Assembly (NCBI RefSeq): GCF_900111895.1
Contig: NZ_FOKB01000005.1
Coordinates: 1-64,000 of the forward strand
DNA length: 64,000 nt
From: Pseudomonas simiae
Lineage (GTDB): Bacteria > Pseudomonadota > Gammaproteobacteria > Pseudomonadales > Pseudomonadaceae
Direction: 5' to 3'
Below, one piece after another: positions 35,196 to 44,201 of this stretch. Every line of letters starts with the position of its first letter. Positions within the stretch are counted from its first letter, which is position 1. A model generated the notes under the pieces. The model worked only from the letters and a program-made list of their open reading frames with translations. It made no database searches and was not told where the DNA came from. The translations under genes were made by a program, and so were the position numbers.

Positions 35196-35215
35196 TTGTC
35201 CTGTCAGTGGGACAA
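35196..35215. promoter_or_regulatory. Inverted repeat in the LysR/azoR promoter
   Basis: TTGTCC (35196-35201) and GGACAA (35210-35215) with an 8-nt spacer, only 12 bp upstream of the LysR start and about 95 bp upstream of azoR. Size and position suit a LysR-type binding site that also autoregulates. Confidence 0.5.
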
Positions 35216-35309
35216 ACTATCGCATTTCAGGTGCCTTATCAGCTATTGGTTTCATGCGTAGCATCACCACCATCTGATCGCCCCTGACGATCCCAACCGG
35301 AGATCCCAC

Positions 35310-35921
35310 ATGAAACTGTTGCACATCGATTCCAGCATCCTCGGCGACAACTCGGCGTCCCGTCAGCTCAGTGCTGGTGTGGTCAAGGCATGGCAAGCGG
35401 CTGAGCCGGGCGTGGAAGTGACCTACCGTGACGTGGCGGCCGAAGGCCTCAACCACTTTTCCGGCGCGACCCTGGGCGCCCTGGGTACCCCGGCTGACCA
35501 GCGCAATGCCGCGCAACAGCACGAAGCAGAGCTCAGCGCCAAGACCCTGGCTGAATTCCTCGCTGCCGACGCGGTGGTGATCGCCGCGCCGATGTACAAC
35601 TTCACTATCCCGACTCAATTGAAAGCCTGGATCGATCGCATCGCCGTCGCCGGCCAGACGTTCCGTTACACCGAAGCGGGTCCGGAAGGCCTGTGCGGCA
35701 ACAAAAAAGTCATCGTTGTGTCGACGTCGGGCGGCCTGCATGTCGGCCAAGCGACCGGTGTGGCCCATGAAGATTATCTGAAAGTGCTGCTGGGCTTCCT
35801 TGGCATCACCGACATCGAGTTCGTCCGCGCCCACGGCCTGGCGTATGGCGACGAGTTCCGCAGCAAGTCCCTGAGCGACGCCAATGTGCTGATCAACGAA
35901 CAGTTGTTCGCGGCTGCGTAA
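35310..35921 (+). CDS. azoR: FMN-dependent NADH-azoreductase
   Basis: A 203-residue flavodoxin-fold quinone/azo reductase. The FMN phosphate loop [15 protein letters not shown] is at residues 7-21, [24 protein letters not shown] is near 96-119, and STSGGL follows near 140. These match AzoR of E. coli. It reduces quinones and azo compounds by two electrons with NADH. Good upstream sequence GGAG precedes ATG 35310. It stands alone, followed by a terminator. Confidence 0.93.
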   Translation: MKLLHIDSSILGDNSASRQLSAGVVKAWQAAEPGVEVTYRDVAAEGLNHFSGATLGALGTPADQRNAAQQHEAELSAKTLAEFLAADAVVIAAPMYNFTIPTQLKAWIDRIAVAGQTFRYTEAGPEGLCGNKKVIVVSTSGGLHVGQATGVAHEDYLKVLLGFLGITDIEFVRAHGLAYGDEFRSKSLSDANVLINEQLFAAA

Positions 35922-35945
35922 AGCTTAGGTAAAACCGTGCTGTTC

Positions 35946-36022
35946 CCCGTTTCATTCTGAAACGGGACGTCTAAACTCTGTATTCGGGTCGCCTCAAAAC
36001 GACCTGACTACGGAGTTTTTTT
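35946..36022 (+). terminator. Tandem hairpins and rho-independent terminator after azoR
   Basis: First stem CCCGTTTCA/TGAAACGGG (35946-35954, 35958-35966). Second, longer structure: ACTCTGTA (35975-35982) with TACGGAGT (36009-36016), enclosing GGTCG/CGACC, then a run of seven T (36016-36022). The second is a classical intrinsic terminator. Confidence 0.75.
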
Positions 36023-36149
36023 CGTTTACCCGCGGTCAATACGTTGGCCCAGGTTATGCACGCATGGGTTTATCATCCGGTCGAGCGCCTTGAACATGGA
36101 CTTTTCAACCCGACATGCCGGTTTTTTTGCAGCAAAGGTGGACATCCTC

Positions 36150-37187
36150 ATGATGCGTCTTTGTGCGGTTATGGTTCTTTCGTTGCTCGGTGGCCTGGTT
36201 TCAGTGCACGCCGCGCCAGCGCCGCACCCGCATTGGAGTGTGGGCTTCCATCGCATGACGTTCCTTGATCCGCTGGATTTGCAGCCGATGAAGGCCATTG
36301 CCTTTTATCCCTCCACCGGGCTTGAACACACCACGCCGCTGGGCGCCTATCACGTCGCCGCCACGGAAGACGCCAAGATTGCCATCGGCCGTTTCCCGAT
36401 GCTGATGCTGTCCCATGGCAACACGGGTACGCCGCTGGCTTTGCATGACCTGGCGACGTCGCTGGCACGTAAAGGCTTTGTGGTGGTGGCGGTGTTGCAC
36501 CCGGGCGACAACTACAAGGACCATAGCCGCCTGGGCACGGTGAGTAACCTGTATGGCCGGCCCATCCAGATTTCCGAAGCGATCACCGCGACCTTGGGCG
36601 ACCCGATGTTGTCGCCGTTCGTCAACGTCGACCAGGTGGGCGTGATCGGTTACTCGGCCGGCGGCGAAACCGCGTTGATCCTGGCCGGCGCCAAGCCGGA
36701 TTTCGACCGCCTGCGCCGCTACTGCCAGGAGCGGCCGGAAGATCGCGACGCCTGCACCACTCAAGGTGAACTGGTGGTGGACCGCGACGACCTGCAACCG
36801 CAATCCGATCCGCGCATTCATGCGTTGATGTTGATGGCACCGTTGAGTTTGATGTTCGGCCGCCACACCCTGGCCGACGTGCATGTGCCGGTGCTGCTCT
36901 ACAGCGGCGACGGCGACAAGTTGGTGGCCGTGGACAAGAACGCCGCGGCGCTTGCACGCAAGCTGCCGGAACCGCCGGACTTCAAGCTGTTGGCCGGGGC
37001 AGGGCACTTCGTGTTCATGGCGCCGTGTGACAGTGATCAGTTGGCGGCCATGCCGGCGATCTGCACCGATGCCGATGGCGTCGACCGCGAGGGCATCCAC
37101 CGCGACCTGATTTCCGAAGCGGGGCGTTTTTTCAGTCACACCCTCGGCCAATCCACCCGCGCCGGAATGCAGACGGCTGATCAGTAA
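36150..37187 (+). CDS. Secreted alpha/beta hydrolase (dienelactone hydrolase/PAF-acetylhydrolase-like)
   Basis: A 345-residue exported hydrolase. The signal peptide is about residues 1-22 (MMRLCAVMVLSLLGG... VHAAPAP). The oxyanion region PMLMLSHGNTG and nucleophile elbow GYSAGGE (Ser about 169) are clear. AGAGHFVFMAPC holds the probable catalytic His. An open frame begins 20 codons earlier at a TTG, but ATG at 36150 directly starts the signal peptide and has GGTGGA upstream. The substrate is unknown; esters or lipids are likely. Its last 7 bases overlap the convergent MFS gene. Confidence 0.8.
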   Translation: MMRLCAVMVLSLLGGLVSVHAAPAPHPHWSVGFHRMTFLDPLDLQPMKAIAFYPSTGLEHTTPLGAYHVAATEDAKIAIGRFPMLMLSHGNTGTPLALHDLATSLARKGFVVVAVLHPGDNYKDHSRLGTVSNLYGRPIQISEAITATLGDPMLSPFVNVDQVGVIGYSAGGETALILAGAKPDFDRLRRYCQERPEDRDACTTQGELVVDRDDLQPQSDPRIHALMLMAPLSLMFGRHTLADVHVPVLLYSGDGDKLVAVDKNAAALARKLPEPPDFKLLAGAGHFVFMAPCDSDQLAAMPAICTDADGVDREGIHRDLISEAGRFFSHTLGQSTRAGMQTADQ

Positions 37188-38356
37188 GCGCGCCGCTTGA
37201 GCAAAAGGGTCACGCCCAGCGCAGTCACCGATAACAACGCGGCGCAGAAGAAGATCCAGCCATAGCCGAGGTTCAGTGCCACGGCGCCCATCAACGGCCC
37301 GGCAATCGCCAAGGCCAAGTCGAAAAACACTGCATAAGCACTCAGCCCCGCGCCACGGCTGCTGTTGGGCACCTGTTTGATGGCCTCCACGCCAAGCGCC
37401 GGGTACACCAGCGACAAGCCGAAACCGGTCAGCCCGGCGCCAATCAACGCCACGCCAGTCGACGGTGCCAGCCATAGCAGCGTCAGGCCGAGGGTCTCGA
37501 TAGTCATGCAGGCGATTGCGGCACGAAAGCCACCAAACCGACTGATCGCAGAGATAAACACCAACCGCGACAGGATAAAACACACGCCAAACACCGTCAG
37601 GCAGTACGCCGCACCGGCCCAGCCGCGATTAAGGTAATACAGGGTGATAAAAGTGGTGAGGGTGCCGTAGCCGATCGACGCCAGGCACAGGCTGGCGCCG
37701 AATGGCGCGATACGCCCGAACACCGCCCAGAACGGCAGGCGCTCACCGCGCACCACCGGCACCGAGGGTTTATTGCGGATCAGCACCAGGCCCAGCGCGG
37801 ACAGTACCGCCAGCGCAATGCCGAGGCTGTTGTAGCCGTATTCGGCCACCATCACCACACCCAGCGGTGCACCAATGGCGATGGCGCCGTAGGACGCGAT
37901 GCCGTTCCAGGAGATCGAGCGCGCCGTGTGTTCGGCGCCGACGGCGCCCATGCACCAACTGATGGTGCCCACGCCGATCAGACCCTGGGCCACGCCCAGC
38001 AACAGTCGACCGACAATCAAGATGCTCAGGCTCAAGGCAGGCATGCTCTGTAGACAGGTCGCAAAGAACGTCAGCACGCCACTGACCAGAATCCCTGCCA
38101 AGCCCAAGACAATGGCACGCTTGGTGCCCACGGTATCCGACATTCTCCCGGCCATGGGGCGGCTGAGCAGGGTCGCCAGGTATTGCGAACCGATCGTCAC
38201 TCCGGCCACCACGGCACTGAAGCCCAGTTGCTCATGCACATAGCCTGGAATCACCGCAATCGGCAGGCCGATGCAGATGAACGCGATGAAGGTGTAAAAG
38301 ACGATGGAAACGATCTGCAGGGTGATCGACAGGGAGCTGGGGGCGGCGGCAGACAT
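37181..38356 (-). CDS. MFS transporter, YhhS/YfcJ-like
   Basis: A 391-residue major facilitator with 12 predicted helices. SRPMAGRMSDTVGTKRAIVLG is the loop 2-3 motif A, and GRLLLGVAQGLIGVGTISW is near TM4. The overall sequence resembles the YhhS/YfcJ group of drug/arabinose-type efflux proteins. ATG at 38354-38356 (MSAAAPSSL) is chosen over an ATG 12 codons earlier. The substrate cannot be assigned. Confidence 0.85.
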   Translation of the reverse strand: MSAAAPSSLSITLQIVSIVFYTFIAFICIGLPIAVIPGYVHEQLGFSAVVAGVTIGSQYLATLLSRPMAGRMSDTVGTKRAIVLGLAGILVSGVLTFFATCLQSMPALSLSILIVGRLLLGVAQGLIGVGTISWCMGAVGAEHTARSISWNGIASYGAIAIGAPLGVVMVAEYGYNSLGIALAVLSALGLVLIRNKPSVPVVRGERLPFWAVFGRIAPFGASLCLASIGYGTLTTFITLYYLNRGWAGAAYCLTVFGVCFILSRLVFISAISRFGGFRAAIACMTIETLGLTLLWLAPSTGVALIGAGLTGFGLSLVYPALGVEAIKQVPNSSRGAGLSAYAVFFDLALAIAGPLMGAVALNLGYGWIFFCAALLSVTALGVTLLLKRRAY

Positions 38357-38454
38357 GGGCACTCGTTCGCGGGCGGGCGGTGAGTGCATCATGGCAAGGG
38401 CCCAAGGGAAAAGAAAGCAGGCTATCTATTAATGAGGGGGCGGCATACCCATGC

Positions 38455-38482
38455 AAAAAGCCCCGTCACACAGGATGGGGCT
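38455..38482 (-). terminator. Intrinsic terminator of the ABC-F gene
   Basis: On the minus strand AGCCCCATC (38482-38474) pairs with GACGGGGCT (38467-38459), followed by TTTTT (38459-38455). It lies 38 bp beyond the ABC-F stop. Confidence 0.85.
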
Positions 38483-38520
38483 CTATCTTGCCGCTTGCAG
38501 CTAAAAACGAATGGCTGCTG

Positions 38521-40107
38521 TTAAAACACCACGCCCTGGCTACGCAGGTAATCATCATAGGTGCCGCTGAAGTCGATCACGCCGGTGGCGCTCAACTCGA
38601 TGATGCGGGTGGCCAGGGACGACACGAACTCACGGTCGTGGCTGACGAAGATCAGCGTGCCCGGATAGTTCTCCAACGCCAGGTTCAGCGCTTCGATGGA
38701 TTCCATGTCCAAGTGGTTGGTCGGTTCGTCCATGATCAGCACGTTTGGCTTTTGCAGGATCAGCTTGCCGAACAGCATGCGGCCTTGCTCACCACCGGAA
38801 ATCACCTTCACCGACTTCTGGATCTCGTCGTTGGAGAACAGCATGCGACCCAGGGTGCCACGGATCATTTGCTCGCCTTGGGTCCACTGGCCCATCCAGT
38901 CGAACAGCGTGACGTCGTCTTCGAAGTCATGTGCATGGTCCTGGGCGTAGTAGCCCAGCTCTGCGGCGTCGGTCCATTTGATGCTGCCGGCGTCCGGGGT
39001 CAGTTCGTTGACCAGGGTGCGCAGCAGGGTGGTCTTGCCGATACCGTTCGGGCCGATGATCGCTACGCGCTCGCCCGCTTCAACCTGGAAGCTGAAGTCC
39101 TTGAACAGAGGCTTGCCGTCGAAGCCTTTGGCCATCCGCTCGACGATGACCGCCTGGCGGTGCAGCTTTTTGTTCTGCTCGAAACGGATGAACGGGCTCA
39201 CACGGCTCGATGGCTTGACTTCGGCCAACTGGATCTTGTCGATCGCCTTGGCACGGGAAGTGGCCTGTTTGGCTTTCGAGGCGTTGGCCGAGAAGCGGCT
39301 GACGAAGGATTGCAACTCGGAAATCTGTGCCTTCTTCTTGGCGTTGTCCGACAGCAGTTGCTCGCGGGACTGAGTCGCCACGGTCATGTACTCGTCGTAG
39401 TTGCCCGGGAACAGGCGCAGCTCGCCGTAGTCCAGGTCAGCCATGTGGGTGCACACGCTGTTCAGGAAGTGACGGTCGTGAGAGATGATGATCATCAGGC
39501 TGGAGCGCTGGGTCAGGATGTTTTCCAGCCAGCGGATGGTGTTGATGTCCAAGTGGTTGGTCGGTTCGTCGAGCAACAGCACTTCAGGATCGGAGAACAG
39601 CGCCTGGGCCAGCAATACGCGCAGTTTCCAGCCTGGTGACACTTCGCTCATCGGGCCGAAGTGTTGTTCCAGCGGAATACCCAGGCCCAGCAGCAGTTCG
39701 CCGGCACGGGATTCGGCGGTGTAGCCGTCCATCTCGGCGAACTCGGTTTCCAGCTCGGCCACGGCCATGCCGTCTTCTTCGCTCATTTCAGGCAGCGAGT
39801 AGATACGGTCGCGCTCGGCCTTGACCTTCCACAGCTCTTCGTGGCCCATGATCACGGTGTCGAGCACGGTGAATTCTTCGTAGGCGAACTGGTCCTGGCG
39901 CAGTTTACCCAGGCGTACGTTCGGCTCCAGCATCACCTGGCCGCCGGACGGGTCGAGGTCGCCGCCGAGGATCTTCATGAAGGTCGACTTGCCGCAACCG
40001 TTGGCACCGATCAAACCATAACGGTTGCCGGCGCCGAACTTGACCGAGACATTCTCGAAGAGCGGCTTGGCGCCGAACTGCATGGTGATGTTAGCTGTGG
40101 AGATCAA
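38521..40107 (-). CDS. ABC-F family ATPase (YbiT-like ribosome-associated)
   Basis: A 528-residue soluble protein with two ABC domains and no membrane part. Domain 1 has GANGCGKST (34-42), a degenerate signature [13 protein letters not shown] and [12 protein letters not shown] linker of about 70 residues (the P-site tRNA interaction motif region, [22 protein letters not shown]) is followed by domain 2 with [23 protein letters not shown] and [11 protein letters not shown]. The VSPGWK signature in domain 1 is typical of YbiT. ABC-F proteins act on stalled or antibiotic-bound ribosomes. Strongly conserved housekeeping-type codon usage. Confidence 0.92.
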   Translation of the reverse strand: MISTANITMQFGAKPLFENVSVKFGAGNRYGLIGANGCGKSTFMKILGGDLDPSGGQVMLEPNVRLGKLRQDQFAYEEFTVLDTVIMGHEELWKVKAERDRIYSLPEMSEEDGMAVAELETEFAEMDGYTAESRAGELLLGLGIPLEQHFGPMSEVSPGWKLRVLLAQALFSDPEVLLLDEPTNHLDINTIRWLENILTQRSSLMIIISHDRHFLNSVCTHMADLDYGELRLFPGNYDEYMTVATQSREQLLSDNAKKKAQISELQSFVSRFSANASKAKQATSRAKAIDKIQLAEVKPSSRVSPFIRFEQNKKLHRQAVIVERMAKGFDGKPLFKDFSFQVEAGERVAIIGPNGIGKTTLLRTLVNELTPDAGSIKWTDAAELGYYAQDHAHDFEDDVTLFDWMGQWTQGEQMIRGTLGRMLFSNDEIQKSVKVISGGEQGRMLFGKLILQKPNVLIMDEPTNHLDMESIEALNLALENYPGTLIFVSHDREFVSSLATRIIELSATGVIDFSGTYDDYLRSQGVVF

Positions 40108-40249
40108 TTACTTTACCTATCAATGGGTTGCGAGCGTGTCGGCAGGCGCCTTCAGGCATGCGTCAACAGCGACATCAAGGCGCGAAACCCGGTCGCTGAG
40201 CAGAAAATTTTGGATGTGTGTTGGAATTTGGCGCGCATTGTCGCATATG

Positions 40250-41530
40250 TCAGGCGACAGTTGTATGTCTAGCGAAGGAAGGTTTCGCCAAGGTCTCCGG
40301 CATCGCCAGCCACAACAGCGCCAATGCCAGGGCCGCCACGCCGGCCAGGGTCAGGAACGCGGCGTTGTAGCCGGCCTGTTGCACCACGAAACCGGCCAGG
40401 CTGCTGCTCAGTGCCGCGCCCAGGCCGAATACGGTGGAGAGCGCGCCCAGGCTGACGTTGAAGCGCCCGGTGCCTTGGGTCAGGTCCTTGACGATGACCG
40501 GGAACAGCGCGCCGAAGATCCCCGCGCCGATGCCGTCAAGCATCTGCACGGCAACCAGCCAATAGGGATCACTGGACAGCGTATAGAGCACACCGCGCAG
40601 CGGCAGGATGATGAACCCGGCCATCAGCAAGGGTTTGCGTCCCCAGATGTCGGCCTTGAGCCCAACCAGCCAAGCCATCGGCACCATCACCAATTGCGCG
40701 GCGACGATGCACGCCGACGTCAGCGGCGTGGCCATCTGCAGGTTGATCTGTGAAAGTTTCTGGCTGACCAGCGGCAACATTGCGGCGTTGGCCAGGTGGA
40801 ACAGGGCGCAGCAGATGGCGAACAGCAATAGCGGGCGGTTCGACAGCAACACGCTGATACCGGAGGGTTGTTCGTGGTCAGTGTGGTGCTCCGGGTCAAA
40901 ACCTCGGGCGACGTCATGGTCGATGGCCTCAGCCGACACGCAACTGATCGCGATGACGCTGGCCACCGCCATAAAGGCCATCAGGTAGAACACCACCACT
41001 GGGCCGAACAGATACGCCAAGCCGCCGGCCAATAGCGCCGCGACGGCATTGCCGGCGTGGTTGAATGTTTCGTTGCGCCCCGTACGGCGGGTGAACGCGC
41101 GTGGCCCGGTGATGCCCAGGGAGATTGCGCTGATTGCCGGAGCGAACACGGACGCGGCGACGGCGCTGGCGGCCTGGGTCAACGCCACCAGGCTGAAGGA
41201 ACTGACAAAGGGCAGCAGAAGGCAACTGCCGGTCACCACGATGGCGGCCAACGCAACCACTGCGCGCTTGCTGCGGGTGCGGTCGATCAGCGCCCCCGCC
41301 GGTCCCTGGGTGAGCAAGGCGGCGATGCCGGCCAGGGTCATGACCACGCCGATGCTGGCCGGGTCCCATTTGTGCACGGCCAGCAAGTAAATGGCCAAGT
41401 AAGGGCCGAGGCCGTCGCGCACATCCGCGAGGAAGAAATTCAGGCTGTCCAGGGACAAGGCGTTGCGCAGGTCGGAGTGTTTGGCCACGGCGAGGTCTTC
41501 GGAGATGGCGTTCAAGGGCAGAACACGCAT
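40250..41530 (-). CDS. MFS transporter
   Basis: A 426-residue major facilitator with about 12 hydrophobic segments. LLTQGPAGALIDRTRSKRAVVALAAI is motif A after TM2. A charged, His-rich central loop (about residues 205-225, EAIDHDVARGFDPEHHTDHEQ) separates the halves. Substrate unknown. Between it and the upstream ABC-F gene is a 142-bp gap with nothing notable; upstream of its start is a 113-bp region shared with a divergent methyltransferase gene. Confidence 0.82.
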   Translation of the reverse strand: MRVLPLNAISEDLAVAKHSDLRNALSLDSLNFFLADVRDGLGPYLAIYLLAVHKWDPASIGVVMTLAGIAALLTQGPAGALIDRTRSKRAVVALAAIVVTGSCLLLPFVSSFSLVALTQAASAVAASVFAPAISAISLGITGPRAFTRRTGRNETFNHAGNAVAALLAGGLAYLFGPVVVFYLMAFMAVASVIAISCVSAEAIDHDVARGFDPEHHTDHEQPSGISVLLSNRPLLLFAICCALFHLANAAMLPLVSQKLSQINLQMATPLTSACIVAAQLVMVPMAWLVGLKADIWGRKPLLMAGFIILPLRGVLYTLSSDPYWLVAVQMLDGIGAGIFGALFPVIVKDLTQGTGRFNVSLGALSTVFGLGAALSSSLAGFVVQQAGYNAAFLTLAGVAALALALLWLAMPETLAKPSFARHTTVA

Positions 41531-41566
41531 TGCGATAATGACCCGTGGGGCCTGCGTTAAGTTTCG

Positions 41567-41584
41567 CCCGCTTCGCGGGGTTTT
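41567..41584 (+). terminator. Short terminator-like hairpin between divergent genes
   Basis: CCCGC (41567-41571), TTC loop, GCGGG (41575-41579), then GTTTT. It points towards the methyltransferase gene and sits upstream of it, so it could be an attenuator or a leftover terminator. Confidence 0.4.
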
Positions 41585-41643
41585 AATCCGAGAGCACTTG
41601 GCTTATTTTCGCAGCCCCGCTGTATTGAATATCTGGAGACGCA

Positions 41644-42456
41644 ATGGACATGCCCTCGGCTCAACAGGCGATTGCCAGCAACAAGGACGCCTGGGACCAA
41701 TCCGCCAGCCTGCACAAAACCAGCGACACCTGGAACGTGCTGCTCAACAGTGTCGGCGCCGCTGACTTTTCTTGCCTGGACCCCACGCTTACCGGCGTGC
41801 TGCAAGACGTTGGGGTAGTCGGTAAGGATGTGGTGCAACTGTGCTGTAACAATGGCCGGGAAAGCCTTTCGTTGTACGGCCTGGGCGCGCGTTCGGTCGT
41901 GGGCGTGGATCAATCCCAGGCGTTTGTGCAACAGGCCCGTGAACTGGCCGAAGTCTCACCGCACAACCCTGAGTTCATAGAAAGTGATATCCACCAGTTG
42001 CCGCACTCTTTGCAGGCGCGCTTCGATATCGCTCTGGTGACTATCGGCGTGCTGGGCTGGATGCCGGATGTGGAGCAGTTCATGCGTCATGTTGCCAGCA
42101 CCTTGAAGCCCGGCGGCACGTTGGTGATGTATGAAACCCATCCGTTTCTGGAGGTATTTGATCCACGGGCGCCAAACCCTTTCCTGCCGGCCAGTTCCTA
42201 CTTTCAGCGCGAGCCGTTTGTGCTGCAGGAGTCGATTGTCTACGAAGGGCAGGGCGAAGTGGCCGGGCCAACGTCCTATTGGTACGTGCACACCCTGGGC
42301 GACGTGGTCAGTGCCGCAATCCGCGCAGACCTGCAGATCACAAACCTCCAGGAGTATCCGCACTCCAACCGCGAAGAACTATACGACCAGTACGAGCACC
42401 AGCCTGCGCAATTGCCGATGTGTTTTACGCTGACCGCCACCAAACGTCCCGGATAA
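41644..42456 (+). CDS. Class I SAM-dependent methyltransferase
   Basis: A 270-residue methyltransferase. Motif I is unusual, VVQLCCNNGRESLSL (about 63-77, usual form ExGxGxG), followed by the acidic loop VVGVDQSQAFVQQA and motif IV region FDIALVTIGVLGWMPD. These mark a Methyltransf_25/11-type fold. The cysteine-asparagine version of motif I occurs in a known subset. Substrate unknown. TGGAGA lies 7 bases before the ATG. Monocistronic by its neighbours. Confidence 0.85.
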   Translation: MDMPSAQQAIASNKDAWDQSASLHKTSDTWNVLLNSVGAADFSCLDPTLTGVLQDVGVVGKDVVQLCCNNGRESLSLYGLGARSVVGVDQSQAFVQQARELAEVSPHNPEFIESDIHQLPHSLQARFDIALVTIGVLGWMPDVEQFMRHVASTLKPGGTLVMYETHPFLEVFDPRAPNPFLPASSYFQREPFVLQESIVYEGQGEVAGPTSYWYVHTLGDVVSAAIRADLQITNLQEYPHSNREELYDQYEHQPAQLPMCFTLTATKRPG

Positions 42457-42476
42457 CGTCATGGGGTGCCACAGGC

Positions 42477-42505
42477 AAAAAAAGGCCCGCGAGGGGAGGC
42501 GGGCC
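42477..42505 (-). terminator. Intrinsic terminator, minus strand
   Basis: Stem GGCCCGC/GCGGGCC (42484-42490, 42499-42505) flanked by seven A at 42477-42483, giving a T-run on the minus strand. It serves the TIGR03067-like gene ending at 42598, and may also stop the convergent methyltransferase transcript. Confidence 0.85.
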
Positions 42506-42597
42506 AAGGGATTCACTGGAGTAGGTAAGTTTCACCCTATAGGTCCGAAAGTGAAGGCTTCGTGAAAATGCCGTCGCAAACTTGTAGGGCCTGCCCC

Positions 42598-42984
42598 TCA
42601 GGTGCGCCGCACGAACGTGCGCATGGTCTGCCCGGGACCGGTACTGAATGTGGTCGGCCTGGGCATGCCTTCATCCGCTGCAATGAAAACAAACTCATCC
42701 CTGTCGAGCCGATAACTGGCGGGCAAGTGCTTACCTGCATCCTCGCCGATGGAATCGATCCAGGTAATGGTTTTAGGGACGGTGCTGCTGTCGAGGGAGA
42801 ATCGGCCCGCCAGCAACACTTCGCCCGAGGTGGTCCTCACTTCAAAGCGGTCGTCGGTAATCGTGGTCAGTGCCCCGGGGGCGCTGTGGGCGTCGACGGG
42901 GTTGAGCACGCCATTGTCTTCCAATGACGTCTGCTCCCAGGCGCCTTGGAGGGCTTGAACATCCGGGTCTATCAGGGAGGGCAT
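42598..42984 (-). CDS. TIGR03067-like small protein
   Basis: A 128-residue cytoplasmic protein without signal peptide. DPDVQALQGAWEQTSLEDNGV at the N-terminus, TTITDDRFEVR and PKTITWIDSIGEDAGKHLPASYRLDRDEFVF have the lipocalin-like pattern of the TIGR03067 family, first described from planctomycetes. Function unknown. ATG at 42982-42984 is preferred over the ATG two codons upstream because AAGGA then has a 6-base spacing. Ends with a strong terminator. Confidence 0.7.
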   Translation of the reverse strand: MPSLIDPDVQALQGAWEQTSLEDNGVLNPVDAHSAPGALTTITDDRFEVRTTSGEVLLAGRFSLDSSTVPKTITWIDSIGEDAGKHLPASYRLDRDEFVFIAADEGMPRPTTFSTGPGQTMRTFVRRT

Positions 42985-43105
42985 ACACATTCCTTTTAGG
43001 TGCTGGGGCTGCTTTTACCACTGGATGGTTGCCTGCGCATAGCCAGGGCTGACATTTGTCGACCCTTGCGCCCAACACACTCACGCGACAGCTTTTCACA
43101 ATTCT

Positions 43106-43122
43106 TAGTTAACTTTTGGTTA
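43106..43122 (+). promoter_or_regulatory. Possible PhoP-box-like direct repeat before lpxO
   Basis: TAGTTA (43106-43111), five bases, TGGTTA (43117-43122). The two GTTA elements are exactly 11 bp apart, the spacing of PhoP boxes (consensus GGTTTA-N5-GGTTTA). The match is only partial. The rest of the 42985-43280 gap holds no gene. Confidence 0.35.
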
Positions 43123-43280
43123 CAACCTGTGGCTAAATAACTGCCAATGGCCATCAACCCGTTGTACCTCAACGGGTCGTGCCGACTGTGTGAATTGTGA
43201 TTTCAGGTGCTGCTATCCAACCTCGGCCGTTGTGGGCACGCAGGAGCAGCCTGTTCTCTTCTGACGTGTGACGAAATCCC

Positions 43281-44180
43281 TTGAAACTCATCATTGTTGT
43301 TCTTTACGTTGCCTCGATTGCGTATGTACATCTGCGTGGCCGGGTGCGGCACAAGCTGGGTCGCCAGCTCAGTGATCATTCGACCTTCCTGGCACCGATC
43401 AACTGCTTTCTCTACCTCTTCTCCAAGCTGCCCAGCCGACCGTATCTGTCACCCAGTGATTTTCCCGACCTGAGTCCGCTCCAGGAACATTGGGAAGAAA
43501 TTCGCCTGGAAGGCCAGAACCTGATGCGTGCCGGGGAGATCAAGCGCTCGGATCAGTACAACGACGTGGGTTTCAACTCGTTCTTCAAGTCGGGTTGGAA
43601 GCGTTTCTACCTGAAATGGTATGGCGACAGTCACCCTTCAGCGATGAAGCTGTGCCCGCGCACCACTGAGCTGGTGCAGAGCATCGGTTCGATCAAGGCC
43701 GCGATGTTCGCCGAGCTGCCGCCGGGCTCCAAGCTGGTGCGCCACCGTGACCCCTATGCCGGCTCGTACCGCTACCACTTGGGCCTGGACACCCCGAACG
43801 ATCCTGGCTGCTACATCAATGTGGATGGCGAGAACTATTACTGGCGTGATGGCGAGCCGGTGATGTTTGACGAGACCTACATCCACTACGCCGAAAACAC
43901 CACGCAGCAGAACCGCATCATCCTGTTCTGCGACATCGAGCGGCCGATGAAATACCGCTGGGCGGCTGCGTTCAACCGCTGGTTCAGCCGTAACGTGATG
44001 GCGGCTGCAGGTTCGCCCAACGATGCGGGTGACAAGACCGGCGGGCTCAATCGCGCCTTCACGCGTCTGTACAAGATCCGCCTGCGTGGCAAGGAACTGA
44101 AAAAGCGCAATCGTACGCGCTACTACCTGGAAAAATGGGCGATCTTCGCTGGATTGGCAGCTATTTTCCTGCTGATCTGA
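43281..44180 (+). CDS. lpxO: Lipid A 2-hydroxylase (aspartyl/asparaginyl beta-hydroxylase family)
   Basis: A 299-residue Fe(II)/2-oxoglutarate dioxygenase with membrane anchors at both ends (about 1-17 and 284-299). The iron ligands are H155, D157 (RHRDPY) and H202 (IHYAEN), and NRIILFCDIERP follows as in the family. LpxO hydroxylates the secondary myristate or laurate of lipid A at the inner membrane. The start is TTG at 43281 with a poor ribosome site; no ATG is available near the conserved N-terminus. Confidence 0.9.
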   Translation: MKLIIVVLYVASIAYVHLRGRVRHKLGRQLSDHSTFLAPINCFLYLFSKLPSRPYLSPSDFPDLSPLQEHWEEIRLEGQNLMRAGEIKRSDQYNDVGFNSFFKSGWKRFYLKWYGDSHPSAMKLCPRTTELVQSIGSIKAAMFAELPPGSKLVRHRDPYAGSYRYHLGLDTPNDPGCYINVDGENYYWRDGEPVMFDETYIHYAENTTQQNRIILFCDIERPMKYRWAAAFNRWFSRNVMAAAGSPNDAGDKTGGLNRAFTRLYKIRLRGKELKKRNRTRYYLEKWAIFAGLAAIFLLI

Positions 44181-44201
44181 GGATCGCTTTGTGGGCGCCA
44201 T

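Noticed and set aside
35975..36022. Small RNA candidate after azoR
   Set aside because: The structure is a stem with internal GGTCG/CGACC followed by a T-run immediately after azoR; a terminator explains it without an independent promoter.
36201..37583. Long minus-strand frame across the hydrolase and MFS genes
   Set aside because: Low-quality composition and overlap with two genes with signal peptide, catalytic or membrane features.
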